The notes under the pieces: generated by a model
Databases searched by the model: none
The model's input: the letters and a program-made list of their open reading frames with translations, nothing else
What the model was told of the DNA's origin: nothing
Part shown: one piece after another, positions 1-6,559 of the stretch
Layout of the letters: each line of letters opens with the position of its first letter
How positions within the stretch are numbered: the first letter of the stretch is position 1
DNA from: Candidatus Omnitrophica bacterium CG07_land_8_20_14_0_80_50_8
Lineage (GTDB): Bacteria > Omnitrophota > Gorgyraeia > 2-02-FULL-51-18
NCBI GenBank assembly: GCA_002779345.1
Contig: PEWW01000098.1
Span: 1-7,381, forward strand
Length of the DNA stretch: 7,381 bases
Direction: 5' to 3'
Made by a program: the position numbers and the translations under genes

Positions 1-868
1 TAATAGATTGCGCGAAAATGATCGGCATCACGCCGCCGTTATTCACCTTAAACGGAATAAAAACGGATTGCCCACCCATCACCTTGCGTCCCACAACCCG
101 TTTCGGATATTGCACGGGGATTTTCCTCTCGCCTAAGGTCAGAAAAACCACAAATACGATTGAGGCGATCATTATGACAATCATAAACACGGCCGTCAGC
201 GGATCCATCTGTGCTTTGCCGGAATGCCCGGGTTGAATCAAAGTGATGATCTGCGCAAAGGCCGTCGGCATGCGCGACAAAATACCGGCGGTGATCAGAA
301 GTGACATGCCGTTTCCGATGCCTTTTTCCTGTATCTGTTCACCCAACCACATGATGAACGTAGATCCGGTCGTTAGCGTCAACACGGTCAGAAGCCTAAA
401 CGGCCACCCGGAGAACTCGACGATCTGAAGGCCTCCAAAATGCGCGGGATTTTCCAACCACAACGAAATAAAAAAAGACTGAATGACGGACAGCACAATG
501 GTGCCATACCGGGTGTATTGATTGATCTTTTTATAGCCCGATTGACCCTCCTTGGCCAGCTTCTCAAGCGCGGGAATAACCACGGTCAAAAGTTGCATGA
601 TAATGGAGCTTGAAATATAGGGCATGATTCCCAGCGCAAAAATAGTCATGCGATGGATCGCACCGCCCGAAAACAGGTTCATCACGCCAAAAAGCGTGCC
701 GCCTTGTGTCCGAGCTATATTTTCAAAGAACAACGAAAGCTTGGCGCCGTCAATGCCCGGCGTCGGTATAAACGTACCAAGTCTGTATACCGCAATGATG
801 GCAAAAGTAAAAAGGATCTTTTTCCTGAGATCGGGTATTTTAAATGAATTCGCAAACGCCTGAAGCAC
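1..868 (-). CDS. secY: Protein translocase subunit SecY, N-terminal 289 codons (cut by window edge)
   Basis: This is the central channel subunit of the Sec translocon in the cytoplasmic membrane, which passes unfolded proteins across or into the membrane with SecE, SecG, SecA or the ribosome. My translation begins GTG (868-866), M-L-Q-A-F-A-N-S-F-K-I-P-D-L-R-K-K, with AAAGGA upstream. SecY hallmarks follow: the plug-region stretch PTPGIDGAKL, GGTLFGVMNLFSGGAIHRMTIFALGIMPYISSSI, then LGEQIQEKGIGNGMSLLI, the cytosolic ribosome/SecA-contact loop GERKIPVQYPKR (about residues 246-257) and VNNGGVMPIIFAQSI (275-289). Family members are about 430-450 residues, so roughly two thirds is present, covering about the first seven transmembrane helices. 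It lies 14 nt after rplO, its usual place at the end of the spc operon. There is no frameshift in the visible part. Confidence 0.97.
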   Translation of the reverse strand, partial: MLQAFANSFKIPDLRKKILFTFAIIAVYRLGTFIPTPGIDGAKLSLFFENIARTQGGTLFGVMNLFSGGAIHRMTIFALGIMPYISSSIIMQLLTVVIPALEKLAKEGQSGYKKINQYTRYGTIVLSVIQSFFISLWLENPAHFGGLQIVEFSGWPFRLLTVLTLTTGSTFIMWLGEQIQEKGIGNGMSLLITAGILSRMPTAFAQIITLIQPGHSGKAQMDPLTAVFMIVIMIASIVFVVFLTLGERKIPVQYPKRVVGRKVMGGQSVFIPFKVNNGGVMPIIFAQSI

Positions 869-882
869 CGGAGTCCTTTATT

Positions 883-1344
883 TTAAGATTTTGTAGGAAG
901 CGCCGGCTTGAGTGTGTTTGCCGTGCCGCCCGCTTTCTTGATTTTCTCAAGCGCCGAACGCGAAAACGCGTGCGCTTTGATATTCAAAGGATGTTTCAGA
1001 TCGCCATCCCCAAGAATTTTAACGTGAATATTTTTTTTATCCACCAGGCGCGCCTCTTTCAGAAGCTCCGGCGTTACCTCGGTGCCCGCGTCAAAACGGT
1101 TCAACGATCCCAACGCGACAATTTCATACTTAGGTTTCGGGGTGAACGTAAACCCGCGTTTGGGAACGCGGCGGATCAACGGCATCTGGCCGCCCTCAAA
1201 ACCGGGCCTTACTCCGCCCGAAGCTCTGGCGTTTTGTCCTTTTTCCCCTTTGCCGGAAGTCTTGCCGTGTCCCGAACCGCGTCCGCGACCGACTCTCTTC
1301 TTGCGTTTGATAATCCCTTTAGGGCGTTTGAGTCGGCTAAGCAT
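883..1344 (-). CDS. rplO: 50S ribosomal protein L15
   Basis: L15 is a large-subunit protein that threads a long basic N-terminal extension into 23S rRNA and joins late in 50S assembly. The 153-residue product has the typical glycine/arginine-rich N-terminus ([27 protein letters not shown], about residues 16-42), then [23 protein letters not shown] and the globular C-terminal part ending [10 protein letters not shown]. The N-terminus before KKRVGRG is a basic variant ([14 protein letters not shown]) in place of the more usual MKLHDLKPAEGS type. The ATG overlaps the 3' end of rpsE by 8 nt and is preceded by GGGAG at a 6-nt spacing, so it is probably translated by coupling to S5. L30, usually encoded between these two genes, has no room here. 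Confidence 0.98.
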   Translation of the reverse strand: MLSRLKRPKGIIKRKKRVGRGRGSGHGKTSGKGEKGQNARASGGVRPGFEGGQMPLIRRVPKRGFTFTPKPKYEIVALGSLNRFDAGTEVTPELLKEARLVDKKNIHVKILGDGDLKHPLNIKAHAFSRSALEKIKKAGGTANTLKPALPTKS

Positions 1345-1945
1345 TGGGCGCTCCCATCAATCTCATCATTCCGTCTGCCGTGGCGCGAACCACATTCATT
1401 GCATTATCTGAGCCGAGAGATTTAGTCAAAATGTCCTTAATGCCGACAGACTCACACATAGCTCTAACCGCGCCGCCTGAAATAACTCCGGTTCCCGGCA
1501 TCGCCGGCTTCATCAAAACCCTCGCCGCGCCAAAATGTCCGATGACTTCATGCGGGATGGTCGTGCCTTTAATCGGTACTTTGAATAAATTCTTCTTGGC
1601 TTGAAAAATTCCTTTACGGATCGCGTCCTGCACCTCGTTGGCCTTGCCTAGCGCAAATCCGACCCTGCCTTTGAGATCGCCCACTACCACCAAGGCGCTG
1701 AATGAAAATCTTTTTCCGCCTTTAACAACTTTAGCCACGCGGTTAACCGTGACGACTTTCTCGACAAATTCCTGAGGACCTTCCTGCTTAAACGGCCTCC
1801 GGTGAGGCCGAGTAGGTTTACGAGCTCTGGCAGGCGCCGCCACTTTTTCAGTCACGACAGCTTGAGGCGCCTCAACCAAAGACGTATCGACTACCTCCGG
1901 ATTATCCGTTGGCTCTACCTTTGATTTGGGTTCTTTATTTTCCAC
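1337..1945 (-). CDS. rpsE: 30S ribosomal protein S5, with long N-terminal extension
   Basis: S5 lies near the mRNA entry and decoding region of the 30S subunit and affects translational fidelity. The product has 202 residues against about 167 in E. coli. The S5 N-terminal dsRNA-binding-like domain begins near residue 60 ([31 protein letters not shown], then [17 protein letters not shown]). The C-terminal domain follows ([33 protein letters not shown]). The excess is an N-terminal tail of about 55 residues: residues 1-36 are acidic and rich in Glu, Pro and Val, then it turns basic ([11 protein letters not shown]). The start is GTG with AAAGGG six nt upstream. An internal start would lose the tail, but no ATG or GTG with a good Shine-Dalgarno was seen at residue 50-60. 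It follows rplR by 27 nt and overlaps rplO. Confidence 0.97.
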   Translation of the reverse strand: MENKEPKSKVEPTDNPEVVDTSLVEAPQAVVTEKVAAPARARKPTRPHRRPFKQEGPQEFVEKVVTVNRVAKVVKGGKRFSFSALVVVGDLKGRVGFALGKANEVQDAIRKGIFQAKKNLFKVPIKGTTIPHEVIGHFGAARVLMKPAMPGTGVISGGAVRAMCESVGIKDILTKSLGSDNAMNVVRATADGMMRLMGAPNA

Positions 1946-1972
1946 TGGTTTCCCTTTATTTGATCCTTCTCA

Positions 1973-2347
1973 TTAAAACGAGAGCCCTTGTTCCCTCGCC
2001 GCGTCAGCAAACGCCTTGACTCGACCGTGATACAAAAAGCCCCCTCTGTCAAATACCACCTGTTTGATACCTTTCGCCTTCGCTTGTTCGGCGACAAATT
2101 TGCCAAAACAAAGGGCGGCTGCCACGTTGCCGCCAGTTTTAAGACCCGATATTTTCTTAAATTCCTTAGCTTTAGTTGAAAAACCTGCGAGTGTTTTTTG
2201 CTCAAAATCATCGATAATCTGCGCTTCAAAATGCTGGAGGCTGGGATACACTGAAAGCCTGGGACGATTAGCGTTTCCGCGAACCCTCTTGCGAATTCTA
2301 AAGTGTCTGATAATTCGATTTGATTTGACGCGATTCTTAGAAATCAT
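1973..2347 (-). CDS. rplR: 50S ribosomal protein L18
   Basis: L18 binds 5S rRNA and, with L5, docks it into the central protuberance of the 50S subunit. The 124-residue product shows the basic N-terminal tail (KNRVKSNRIIRHFRIRKRVRGNANRPRLSVYPS), the region QIIDDFEQKTLAGFST, and the C-terminal signature FDRGGFLYHGRVKAFADAAREQGLSF, close to the family's usual end. Length is near the 117 of E. coli. The ATG shares an ATGA overlap with the rplF stop (2347-2344), so coupling to L6 is likely. The order L6-L18-S5 is the standard spc order. Confidence 0.98.
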   Translation of the reverse strand: MISKNRVKSNRIIRHFRIRKRVRGNANRPRLSVYPSLQHFEAQIIDDFEQKTLAGFSTKAKEFKKISGLKTGGNVAAALCFGKFVAEQAKAKGIKQVVFDRGGFLYHGRVKAFADAAREQGLSF

Positions 2348-2883
2348 TTGGTCACCGTCTTTCCGGCCTTACGCCTGACCACTTCACCCAAATACCGGAC
2401 TCCCTTTCCTTTGTAAGGCTCAGCCTCATATACCTTACGGATCTTTGCGGCAAAATATCCCACTTTAACCTTGTCGATCCCCTTGACTATCACCTGGGTG
2501 GGCTTGGGCGTTTCAACAACCAGACCCTCAGGCACATCAAAAATGACGGGGTGCGTAAATCCCAGCAAAAGACTCAGCTGTTTTCCCTGAACTGCCGCTT
2601 TAAACCCGACGCCTTCGATCGCGAGTTCCTTCAAAAAACCATCGGTGACCCCGTGGATCATGTTAGCCACGACACTGCGTGTGGTGCCCTGCAATGCCCC
2701 GTCGCTTCTTTGATTACTAATGCGATCAAAGGTGATCCGATTATCTTTCAGCACCGCTTTAACGCGAATACTCATCTTAAACTCTAATCGCCCCCTGGGG
2801 CCCTCCACGTGAACGTCCCGGTGATCAAGGGACAGTTTGACGTTGGCCGGAATTTCAATGGGTTTTTTACCGATACGCGACAC
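2344..2883 (-). CDS. rplF: 50S ribosomal protein L6
   Basis: L6 is a two-domain 50S protein near the sarcin-ricin loop and the GTPase-associated region. The 179 residues match the family length (177 in E. coli). The start MSRIGKKPIEIPANVKLSLDHRDVHVEGPRGRLE is canonical and fixes initiation at GTG 2883-2881. The second repeat domain carries LLLGFTHPVIFDVPEGLVVETPKPTQVIVKGIDKVKVGYFAAKIR, followed by EPYKGKGVRYLGEVVRRKAGK, the most conserved C-terminal segment. It starts 3 nt after the rpsH stop. The Shine-Dalgarno is poor (GGTGAG very close, AAAGG about 12 nt away), which suggests initiation depends on ribosomes finishing S8. Confidence 0.98.
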   Translation of the reverse strand: MSRIGKKPIEIPANVKLSLDHRDVHVEGPRGRLEFKMSIRVKAVLKDNRITFDRISNQRSDGALQGTTRSVVANMIHGVTDGFLKELAIEGVGFKAAVQGKQLSLLLGFTHPVIFDVPEGLVVETPKPTQVIVKGIDKVKVGYFAAKIRKVYEAEPYKGKGVRYLGEVVRRKAGKTVTK

Positions 2884-2886
2884 GGC

Positions 2887-3285
2887 TCACCAAACCTTTA
2901 ATAAAACTTCACCGCCGACATTGCGCCGTTTGGCCTCCGCGCCCGAAAGCACTCCCTGAGACGTGGACAATACGCAAACACCCAATCCGCTTAGGACTGT
3001 CGGAATATTTTCCTGGTGGGTGTAAATTCGAAGACCCGGCCTGGAAACCCGCATAATTCGCACAATCGGCCTTGAGGGTTCGCCGGCTTTCTTGAGGTAT
3101 ACACGCAGGATGCCCTGCTTTTTATCTTCGATTAAACGGTATTCGTGAATAAATTTCTCTTGCTTCAAAACCTTCAGGATCTGAGTCATCATCGCGGACG
3201 CGGGTATATCCAGGCGATCTTTCTTCACCCGATTCGCATTGCGGATCATCGTCAAACCATCTGCGATTGGATCTGTCAATGACAT
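2887..3285 (-). CDS. rpsH: 30S ribosomal protein S8
   Basis: S8 is a primary 16S rRNA-binding protein (helix 21 region) of the central 30S domain. In E. coli it also represses its own operon by binding spc mRNA at the rplE start. The 132-residue product begins MSLTDPIADGLTMIRNANRVKKDRLDIPAS, as expected, and ends VCVLSTSQGVLSGAEAKRRNVGGEVLLKVW, matching the family's ILSTSKG..-NVGGEVLCYVW rRNA-binding end. The ATG is preceded by AAGGGAG at good spacing in a 25-nt gap after rpsN. No S8-type operator was recognised at the rplE start here. The structured rplE-rpsN gap lies one gene upstream and is a possible, untested target. Confidence 0.98.
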   Translation of the reverse strand: MSLTDPIADGLTMIRNANRVKKDRLDIPASAMMTQILKVLKQEKFIHEYRLIEDKKQGILRVYLKKAGEPSRPIVRIMRVSRPGLRIYTHQENIPTVLSGLGVCVLSTSQGVLSGAEAKRRNVGGEVLLKVW

Positions 3286-3310
3286 TTAATTCTCCCTTTA
3301 AAATATCTTT

Positions 3311-3496
3311 TTACCAACTAGCCTTGATAACTCCCGGGATTTCACCCTTCGATGCCAATTCCCTGAAGCAAATTCTGCAAAGCTTAAACTTTCTATAGTA
3401 CCCCCGCGTCCTTCCGCACTGCCTACAACGATTGTAGGCTTGAGTTTTAAACCGCGGAGGTCTTTGCTGTTTCAACATCAACGATAATTTTGCCAT
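3311..3496 (-). CDS. rpsN: 30S ribosomal protein S14, zinc-binding (C+) type
   Basis: S14 is a 30S head protein. This is the 61-residue form with an intact zinc ribbon: C24-x2-C27 and C40-x2-C43 within [41 protein letters not shown]. The longer cysteine-free type of E. coli is about 101 residues. The N-terminus [19 protein letters not shown] is normal, and the C-terminal ASW is the family end. The start is ATG with AAGGA six nt upstream. That Shine-Dalgarno overlaps the base of a long potential stem formed with the rplE stop region (see 3506-3573), so S14 initiation may be regulated or coupled to L5 termination. It is followed by rpsH after 25 nt. Confidence 0.98.
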   Translation of the reverse strand: MAKLSLMLKQQRPPRFKTQAYNRCRQCGRTRGYYRKFKLCRICFRELASKGEIPGVIKASW

Positions 3497-3505
3497 AAGA
3501 GTTCC

Positions 3506-3573
3506 TTAACCCCGTTAGAAATTCCTGTTACCTTCCTCACATCCCCGTCGCATCACATTTCTGACGGGGTTAA
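3506..3573 (-). promoter_or_regulatory. Two-state RNA hairpin candidate spanning the rplE stop and the rpsN ribosome binding site
   Basis: In the mRNA, the 5' arm TTAACCCCGTCAGAAAT (3573-3557) includes the rplE stop codon. It is complementary at 16 of 17 positions (one C-A mismatch) to the 3' arm ATTTCTAACGGGGTTAA (3522-3506), with a 34-nt loop. The rpsN Shine-Dalgarno AAGGA (3507-3503) begins inside the 3' arm, so the closed stem would restrict it. Inside the loop, GACGGGG (3549-3543) is a perfect 7-bp partner for CCCCGTC (3569-3563) of the same 5' arm, giving a competing local hairpin that would free the 3' arm. A ribosome terminating on rplE would also cover the 5' arm. There is no U-tract after either stem, so a terminator is unlikely. 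Function is inferred from complementarity only. Confidence 0.6.
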
Positions 3574-4172
3574 ACTTTGACGGCTTGTGCAGTCGGCTGG
3601 ACGGCCGCCGTTTTTTCTGTCTTTATCCTAAACGGCATCCCAAAAAGGCTCAAAAGCTCATAGGATTCCGCTTTAGACTTGGTTTTAATCACAAAGGTAA
3701 TGTCCATACCCTGTGTACGGATTACGCGATCAGACTCCAGCTCAGGAAAGATGTTCTGCTCATGGATTCCAAACGTATAATTTCCTGCTTCGTCAAATCC
3801 CCTGGGGCTAATGCCGCGAAAATCACGAATACGGGGCAACGCGACGCGCACCAGCTTCTCTAGAAACTCATACATGATTTTTTTTCTAAGCGTCACTTTA
3901 CAGCCGATGGGAGAATTTTCCCTGATCTTGAAATTCGAAATAGCCTTTTTGGCCCGCGTAATCACCGCGTGCTGGCCGGTAATGCTGGTCAGTTCCTGTT
4001 GAGCCGCTTCAACAATCTTAATATCCTCGGCACCCTTCCCTACCCCCATATTCACGACGATCTTTTGAAGACGCGGGGTTTGAAGGGCATTTTTGTACCC
4101 AAAGCGCTTCGTAAGCGCGGGCACAATCTGTTGGGTGTAGTTTTCTTGAAAGGTTGCTGGCGTACTTTTCAT
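3570..4172 (-). CDS. rplE: 50S ribosomal protein L5
   Basis: L5 binds 5S rRNA with L18 and contacts the P-site tRNA from the central protuberance. The 200 residues include FGYKNALQTPRLQKIVVNMGVGKG, then ITGQHAVITRAKKAISNFKIRENSPIGCKVTLR, the hallmark LPRIRDFRGISPRGFDEAGNYTFGIHEQNIFPEL and GMDITFVIKTKSKAESYELLSLFGMPFRI. E. coli L5 (179) ends at about this last motif, so the roughly 18 residues after it (KTEKTAAVQPTAQAVKV) are an Ala/Val/Thr/Gln-rich extension. The ATG is 1 nt after the rplX stop. The last codon and stop form the 5' arm of the structured gap before rpsN. Confidence 0.98.
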   Translation of the reverse strand: MKSTPATFQENYTQQIVPALTKRFGYKNALQTPRLQKIVVNMGVGKGAEDIKIVEAAQQELTSITGQHAVITRAKKAISNFKIRENSPIGCKVTLRKKIMYEFLEKLVRVALPRIRDFRGISPRGFDEAGNYTFGIHEQNIFPELESDRVIRTQGMDITFVIKTKSKAESYELLSLFGMPFRIKTEKTAAVQPTAQAVKV

Positions 4173-4173
4173 A

Positions 4174-4491
4174 TTAGCCGATCACCGCCTTATTCTTTGA
4201 TGACAGTCTTTGTTTGGAGCCGTCCGCCGCTGCCAGCATCTTAAGCCGCGCAGGTTTTCCGGATACCGGGCACAGCAAACTTAGATTGGACAGATGAATG
4301 GTGGTCTCCCGCGTGGCGATGCCGCCCTGGGGATTCTGCTGACTTTTTTTTAAATGTTTTTTCATCATGTTTATTCCCTCAACAAGCGCTCGCATTTTTT
4401 TAGGATAAACATAACTGACCCGCCCCGTCTTTCCTTTGTCTTTTCCGGCCAGCACGAAAACTTTATCGCCTTTCTTGATCCCGAGGCTCAT
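4174..4491 (-). CDS. rplX: 50S ribosomal protein L24
   Basis: L24 is an assembly-initiating 23S rRNA-binding protein near the peptide exit tunnel. The 105-residue product has a KOW-type N-terminal domain (IKKGDKVFVLAGKDKGKTGRVSYVYPKKMRALVEGINMMKKH, about residues 5-46), then the family segments NPQGGIATRETTIHLSNLSLLCPVSGKPARL. Length agrees with E. coli (104). The ATG lies 2 nt after the rplN stop and the gene ends 1 nt before rplE, so it is tightly coupled on both sides. The tail after GKPARL is a basic variable stretch. Only one cysteine is present, so there is no zinc site. Confidence 0.97.
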   Translation of the reverse strand: MSLGIKKGDKVFVLAGKDKGKTGRVSYVYPKKMRALVEGINMMKKHLKKSQQNPQGGIATRETTIHLSNLSLLCPVSGKPARLKMLAAADGSKQRLSSKNKAVIG

Positions 4492-4493
4492 CT

Positions 4494-4862
4494 CTAAATG
4501 ACCTCCGACGCCAGTGAAATAATTTTCATGAAACCTTTGTCGCGCAATTCCCTGGGCACGGGCCCGAACACTCGAGTGCCTCGCGGATTCTTTTGAATAT
4601 CGATGATTACCAACGCGTTCGTATCAAAGCGAATCGAGGTGCCGTCCACGCGGCGGATTTTATTTTTCGTACGCACCACCACCGCCTTCACGACCTCGCC
4701 TTTTTTCACCGACGCATCCGGGGTCACTTCCTTGACGTTGGCGCTGATGACGTCACCCACTTCCGCTATGAGGCGGCCCGAGCGTCCTATCACGCCGATG
4801 CAAGAGGCCTTTTTGGCCCCTGTATTGTCTGCCACCTCTAGAAGCGTTCGCATTCTGATCAT
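4494..4862 (-). CDS. rplN: 50S ribosomal protein L14
   Basis: L14 sits at the subunit interface, forms intersubunit bridges with 16S rRNA and is the binding site of the silencing factor RsfS in other bacteria. The 122 residues match the family length. The N-terminus [26 protein letters not shown] is the standard start. It is followed by [45 protein letters not shown] and the end [28 protein letters not shown]. The ATG overlaps the rpsQ stop as ATGA (4862-4859). In E. coli rplN opens the separate spc operon. Here the overlap with rpsQ leaves no space for a promoter, so the S10 and spc blocks appear to form one transcription unit. Confidence 0.98.
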   Translation of the reverse strand: MIRMRTLLEVADNTGAKKASCIGVIGRSGRLIAEVGDVISANVKEVTPDASVKKGEVVKAVVVRTKNKIRRVDGTSIRFDTNALVIIDIQKNPRGTRVFGPVPRELRDKGFMKIISLASEVI

Positions 4863-5209
4863 GATGCAATTCCTTTGGTATGGGCGGTTCCTGTTTCCGC
4901 CGTAATTCCCGGCGCTTCTTTCAAATCATCCGTTGCCTTGCCGTGTCCGTGACTTAATATCTTCACCAAACGCCACCGTTTGTCCTTTGACACAGGACGG
5001 GTTTCTTCGATGCTTACCTCATCACCGATCTGGGCCGAGTTTTTTTCATCATGAACTTTAAATTTTGACGCCTTTTCGATGATCTTGCCGTACAAAGAAT
5101 GCCGCGTTTTACGTTTAATCTGCACCACGATCGTTTTTTTCATCCGGTTACTTAAAACGATCCCCGTTCTTTTTTTTCTTAGATTTTCCCTAGTTTGAGT
5201 TGCCGGCAT
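4859..5209 (-). CDS. rpsQ: 30S ribosomal protein S17, with C-terminal extension
   Basis: S17 is a primary 16S rRNA-binding protein of the OB-fold family. I place the start at ATG 5209, 1 nt after the rpmC stop, because [18 protein letters not shown] leads directly into the conserved core. The open frame continues upstream to 5284, but that part is out-of-frame rpmC sequence. The 116 residues contain [72 protein letters not shown]. coli S17 has 84 residues, so the roughly 30 residues after VKIL (rich in His, Ala, Thr, Gly, Glu) are an added tail. Only a weak purine run (AGAGAG) precedes the start, consistent with coupling to L29. Confidence 0.96.
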   Translation of the reverse strand: MPATQTRENLRKKRTGIVLSNRMKKTIVVQIKRKTRHSLYGKIIEKASKFKVHDEKNSAQIGDEVSIEETRPVSKDKRWRLVKILSHGHGKATDDLKEAPGITAETGTAHTKGIAS

Positions 5210-5210
5210 G

Positions 5211-5402
5211 TTATTTTTCTCTCTTAATTGTGTTGATCTGAGCCACTTGTCGTCTGAGTGTCCTAAACTGGTGCGGTTTCTCAAGCGTGCCCGTGGCCTT
5301 CTTCTGCCTCAAATCAAAAAGTTCCTTCTCAAGCGCGCTCTTCTTTTGATCGAGTTCCGCCGGACTTAACCCCCGTACGTCGTTCGCCTTCACGCGTTTC
5401 AT
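5211..5402 (-). CDS. rpmC: 50S ribosomal protein L29
   Basis: L29 is a small helical protein near the tunnel exit, next to L23 where trigger factor and SRP dock. The 63 residues fit the family size. The signature runs [51 protein letters not shown], matching the family pattern EL..LR.Q.A.GQLENPHRIR.VRR.IARI.T. The first ATG overlaps the rplP stop as ATGA (5402-5399), and rpsQ starts 1 nt after its stop. Position between L16 and S17 is canonical. Confidence 0.97.
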   Translation of the reverse strand: MKRVKANDVRGLSPAELDQKKSALEKELFDLRQKKATGTLEKPHQFRTLRRQVAQINTIKREK

Positions 5403-5815
5403 AGCATCCCTTTTCTGGTGACAAAACGAGTAGGCAGGGAAATTTTATACGCGGCCAAACGCATGGCCTCTTTTGCAATCTCCTCGGGCAGACCTTCGAC
5501 CTCAAATAAAATCTTCCCTCTTTTAACGACTGACACCCAAAATTCAACCATGCCTTTGCCTTTGCCCATACGCGTTTCAGCGGGTTTCTTGGTTACCGGC
5601 TTATCCGGATAGGCGCGTATGAAAACTTTACCCAACTGTATTTTTCTTGAGATCGCAACGCGCGCGGCCTCAATCTCTACATTGGTCAGCCAGCCATTCT
5701 GCAAAACCTGAAGGCCGAATTCTCCATAGCTTAGGACATTGTCCCTTTGCGCCGAACCCTTTCGGCGGCCCCGCTGTGTTTTGCGGTATTTGACACGCTT
5801 AGGCATCAGGAGCAT
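5399..5815 (-). CDS. rplP: 50S ribosomal protein L16
   Basis: L16 lies by the A-site tRNA and peptidyl transferase region and is needed for late 50S maturation. The 138 residues begin [20 protein letters not shown], then [52 protein letters not shown] and a typical end [19 protein letters not shown]. Arg82 in TRMGKGKG corresponds to E. coli Arg81, the residue hydroxylated by YcfD/RoxA. Two Met starts are possible, 5815 and 5806. The first is favoured because GGAGG (5826-5822) stands 6 nt before it and because ML-xP is the family's usual beginning. It overlaps the 3' end of rpsC by 17 nt. Confidence 0.97.
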   Translation of the reverse strand: MLLMPKRVKYRKTQRGRRKGSAQRDNVLSYGEFGLQVLQNGWLTNVEIEAARVAISRKIQLGKVFIRAYPDKPVTKKPAETRMGKGKGMVEFWVSVVKRGKILFEVEGLPEEIAKEAMRLAAYKISLPTRFVTRKGML

Positions 5816-6527
5816 GGGGTGCCTCCGTGGTTGCCCGGTCTGCCGGTTCGGTCAAGGTTTCTCCCTTGGTTTCGGCTGCGTCAGGTGAGTGTTTCTTTTG
5901 AATAATATCCCCTTTATACACGATCACCTTGACTCCGATTTTTCCGTAAGTGGTCTGGGATTCGGCAAATCCATAATCGACGTCCGCTCTCAAAGTATGA
6001 AGAGGCACTTTGCCTTCAAGGTATCCTTCGGCCCGCGCAATTTCAGATCCCGCCAGGCGGCCTTTGGTTTGTATTTTAATTCCTTTAGCGCCGCTATCCA
6101 TCGCCCGTTGGATGGCCTTTTTCATCGCGCGGCGAAAGGCGATCCTTTTCTCCAGTTGGAGCGCGATATTTTCAGCAATCAGCTGAGCCTCAATCGACGG
6201 GTTTTTAATTTCACGAATATTAATATGAATTTCCTTGTTCCCCGTGATCGTCTGGAGGTCCTCACGCAAACGGTCAATATCGGCCCCCTTTCTTCCGATG
6301 ATCACGCCGGGTCTGGCGGTATGAATATTGACGCGAATCTTATCACTGGCGCGTTCAATTTCCACGCTGGCGATAGCGGCTTGATTGAACGTGTGAAGGA
6401 CGTGTTTCTTTACCTTGATATCCTCATGCAAAAATCTCGCGAAATCCTTTTTTTCCGCGTACCACCGTGAACCCCATGTCTTAACGACCCCCAGCCTAAA
6501 GCTGATCGGATTAACTTTTTGACCCAT
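5799..6527 (-). CDS. rpsC: 30S ribosomal protein S3, with acidic C-terminal tail
   Basis: S3 is part of the 30S head at the mRNA entry tunnel and contributes to mRNA helicase activity. The canonical start [24 protein letters not shown] fixes the ATG. A KH domain follows with its GxxG loop at G78-R-K-G81 ([19 protein letters not shown]). The C-terminal domain shows [59 protein letters not shown]. The 242 residues exceed the core by a tail of about 30 residues rich in Ala, Glu, Thr, Pro and Asp ([28 protein letters not shown] region). Its Shine-Dalgarno (AGGTG, 8 nt spacing) is complementary to the start of the rplV-rpsC gap. A short leader ORF ends on its start codon as TAATG. Confidence 0.98.
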   Translation of the reverse strand: MGQKVNPISFRLGVVKTWGSRWYAEKKDFARFLHEDIKVKKHVLHTFNQAAIASVEIERASDKIRVNIHTARPGVIIGRKGADIDRLREDLQTITGNKEIHINIREIKNPSIEAQLIAENIALQLEKRIAFRRAMKKAIQRAMDSGAKGIKIQTKGRLAGSEIARAEGYLEGKVPLHTLRADVDYGFAESQTTYGKIGVKVIVYKGDIIQKKHSPDAAETKGETLTEPADRATTEAPHAPDA

Positions 6528-6559
6528 TACCCCACCACCTGACTATATTTCAATTTCAT
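6527..6559 (-). CDS. Putative 10-residue leader peptide upstream of rpsC
   Basis: The reading frame [10 protein letters not shown] starts at ATG 6559-6557 and ends at TAA 6529-6527. That stop shares its last A with the rpsC start in the arrangement TAATG. It has its own Shine-Dalgarno AGGAG (6572-6568) at a spacing of 8 nt, which would lie in the open loop of the rpsC-sequestering stem. Translating codons 6-10 would carry a ribosome through the 3' arm of that stem and over the rpsC Shine-Dalgarno, then terminate on the rpsC ATG. This is a plausible translational-coupling leader. Ten codons is too short to judge by composition, so conservation in relatives is the real test. The peptide matches nothing I recognise. 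Confidence 0.4.
   Translation of the reverse strand: MKLKYSQVVG
6529..6540 (-). repeat. 12-nt motif AGGTGGTGGGGT at the rpsC start, copy 2 of a pair
   Basis: The 12-mer AGGTGGTGGGGT occurs immediately before the rpsC start (6540-6529) and again at the rpsS start (7293-7282). In both places it provides the Shine-Dalgarno core, and it is read in the same frame as Val-Val-Gly by the upstream reading frame (end of rplB, end of the leader ORF). At rpsC it is the 3' arm of the sequestering stem. Confidence 0.7.

Noticed and set aside
1..868. Plus-strand frames of 61-79 codons at the left edge
   Set aside because: They are antisense to secY, which reads without interruption for 289 codons and carries its conserved segments.
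844..1425. Plus-strand open frame of 193 codons
   Set aside because: It is antisense to rplO and the end of rpsE, which are unmistakable. The translation has no recognisable domain and its codons mirror the real genes.
3515..3553. 12-codon frame (MRRGCEEGNRNF) in the loop of the rplE-rpsN element
   Set aside because: There is no Shine-Dalgarno before its ATG, and it ends 18 nt short of the rpsN start. Unlike the rpsC leader it has no coupling geometry. Two ATGTGA start-stop pairs nearby were judged chance.
3506..3573. Rho-independent terminator between rplE and rpsN
   Set aside because: Neither the long stem nor the alternative hairpin is followed by a U-tract. The sequence after the 3' arm is the rpsN SD and start, and the operon clearly continues.
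5210..5284. Longer N-terminus for S17, from an ATG at 5284
   Set aside because: The extra 25 codons are the rpmC sequence in another frame. The S17 core starts naturally at 5209, one base after the rpmC stop.
5806..5815. Alternative L16 start at the second ATG (5806)
   Set aside because: It is less well spaced from GGAGG (15 nt against 6 nt) and lacks the ML- beginning usual in L16. It cannot be excluded.
5889..6470. Plus-strand open frame of 193 codons
   Set aside because: It lies wholly antisense to rpsC, whose KH domain and length are intact. No SD or family resemblance was seen.
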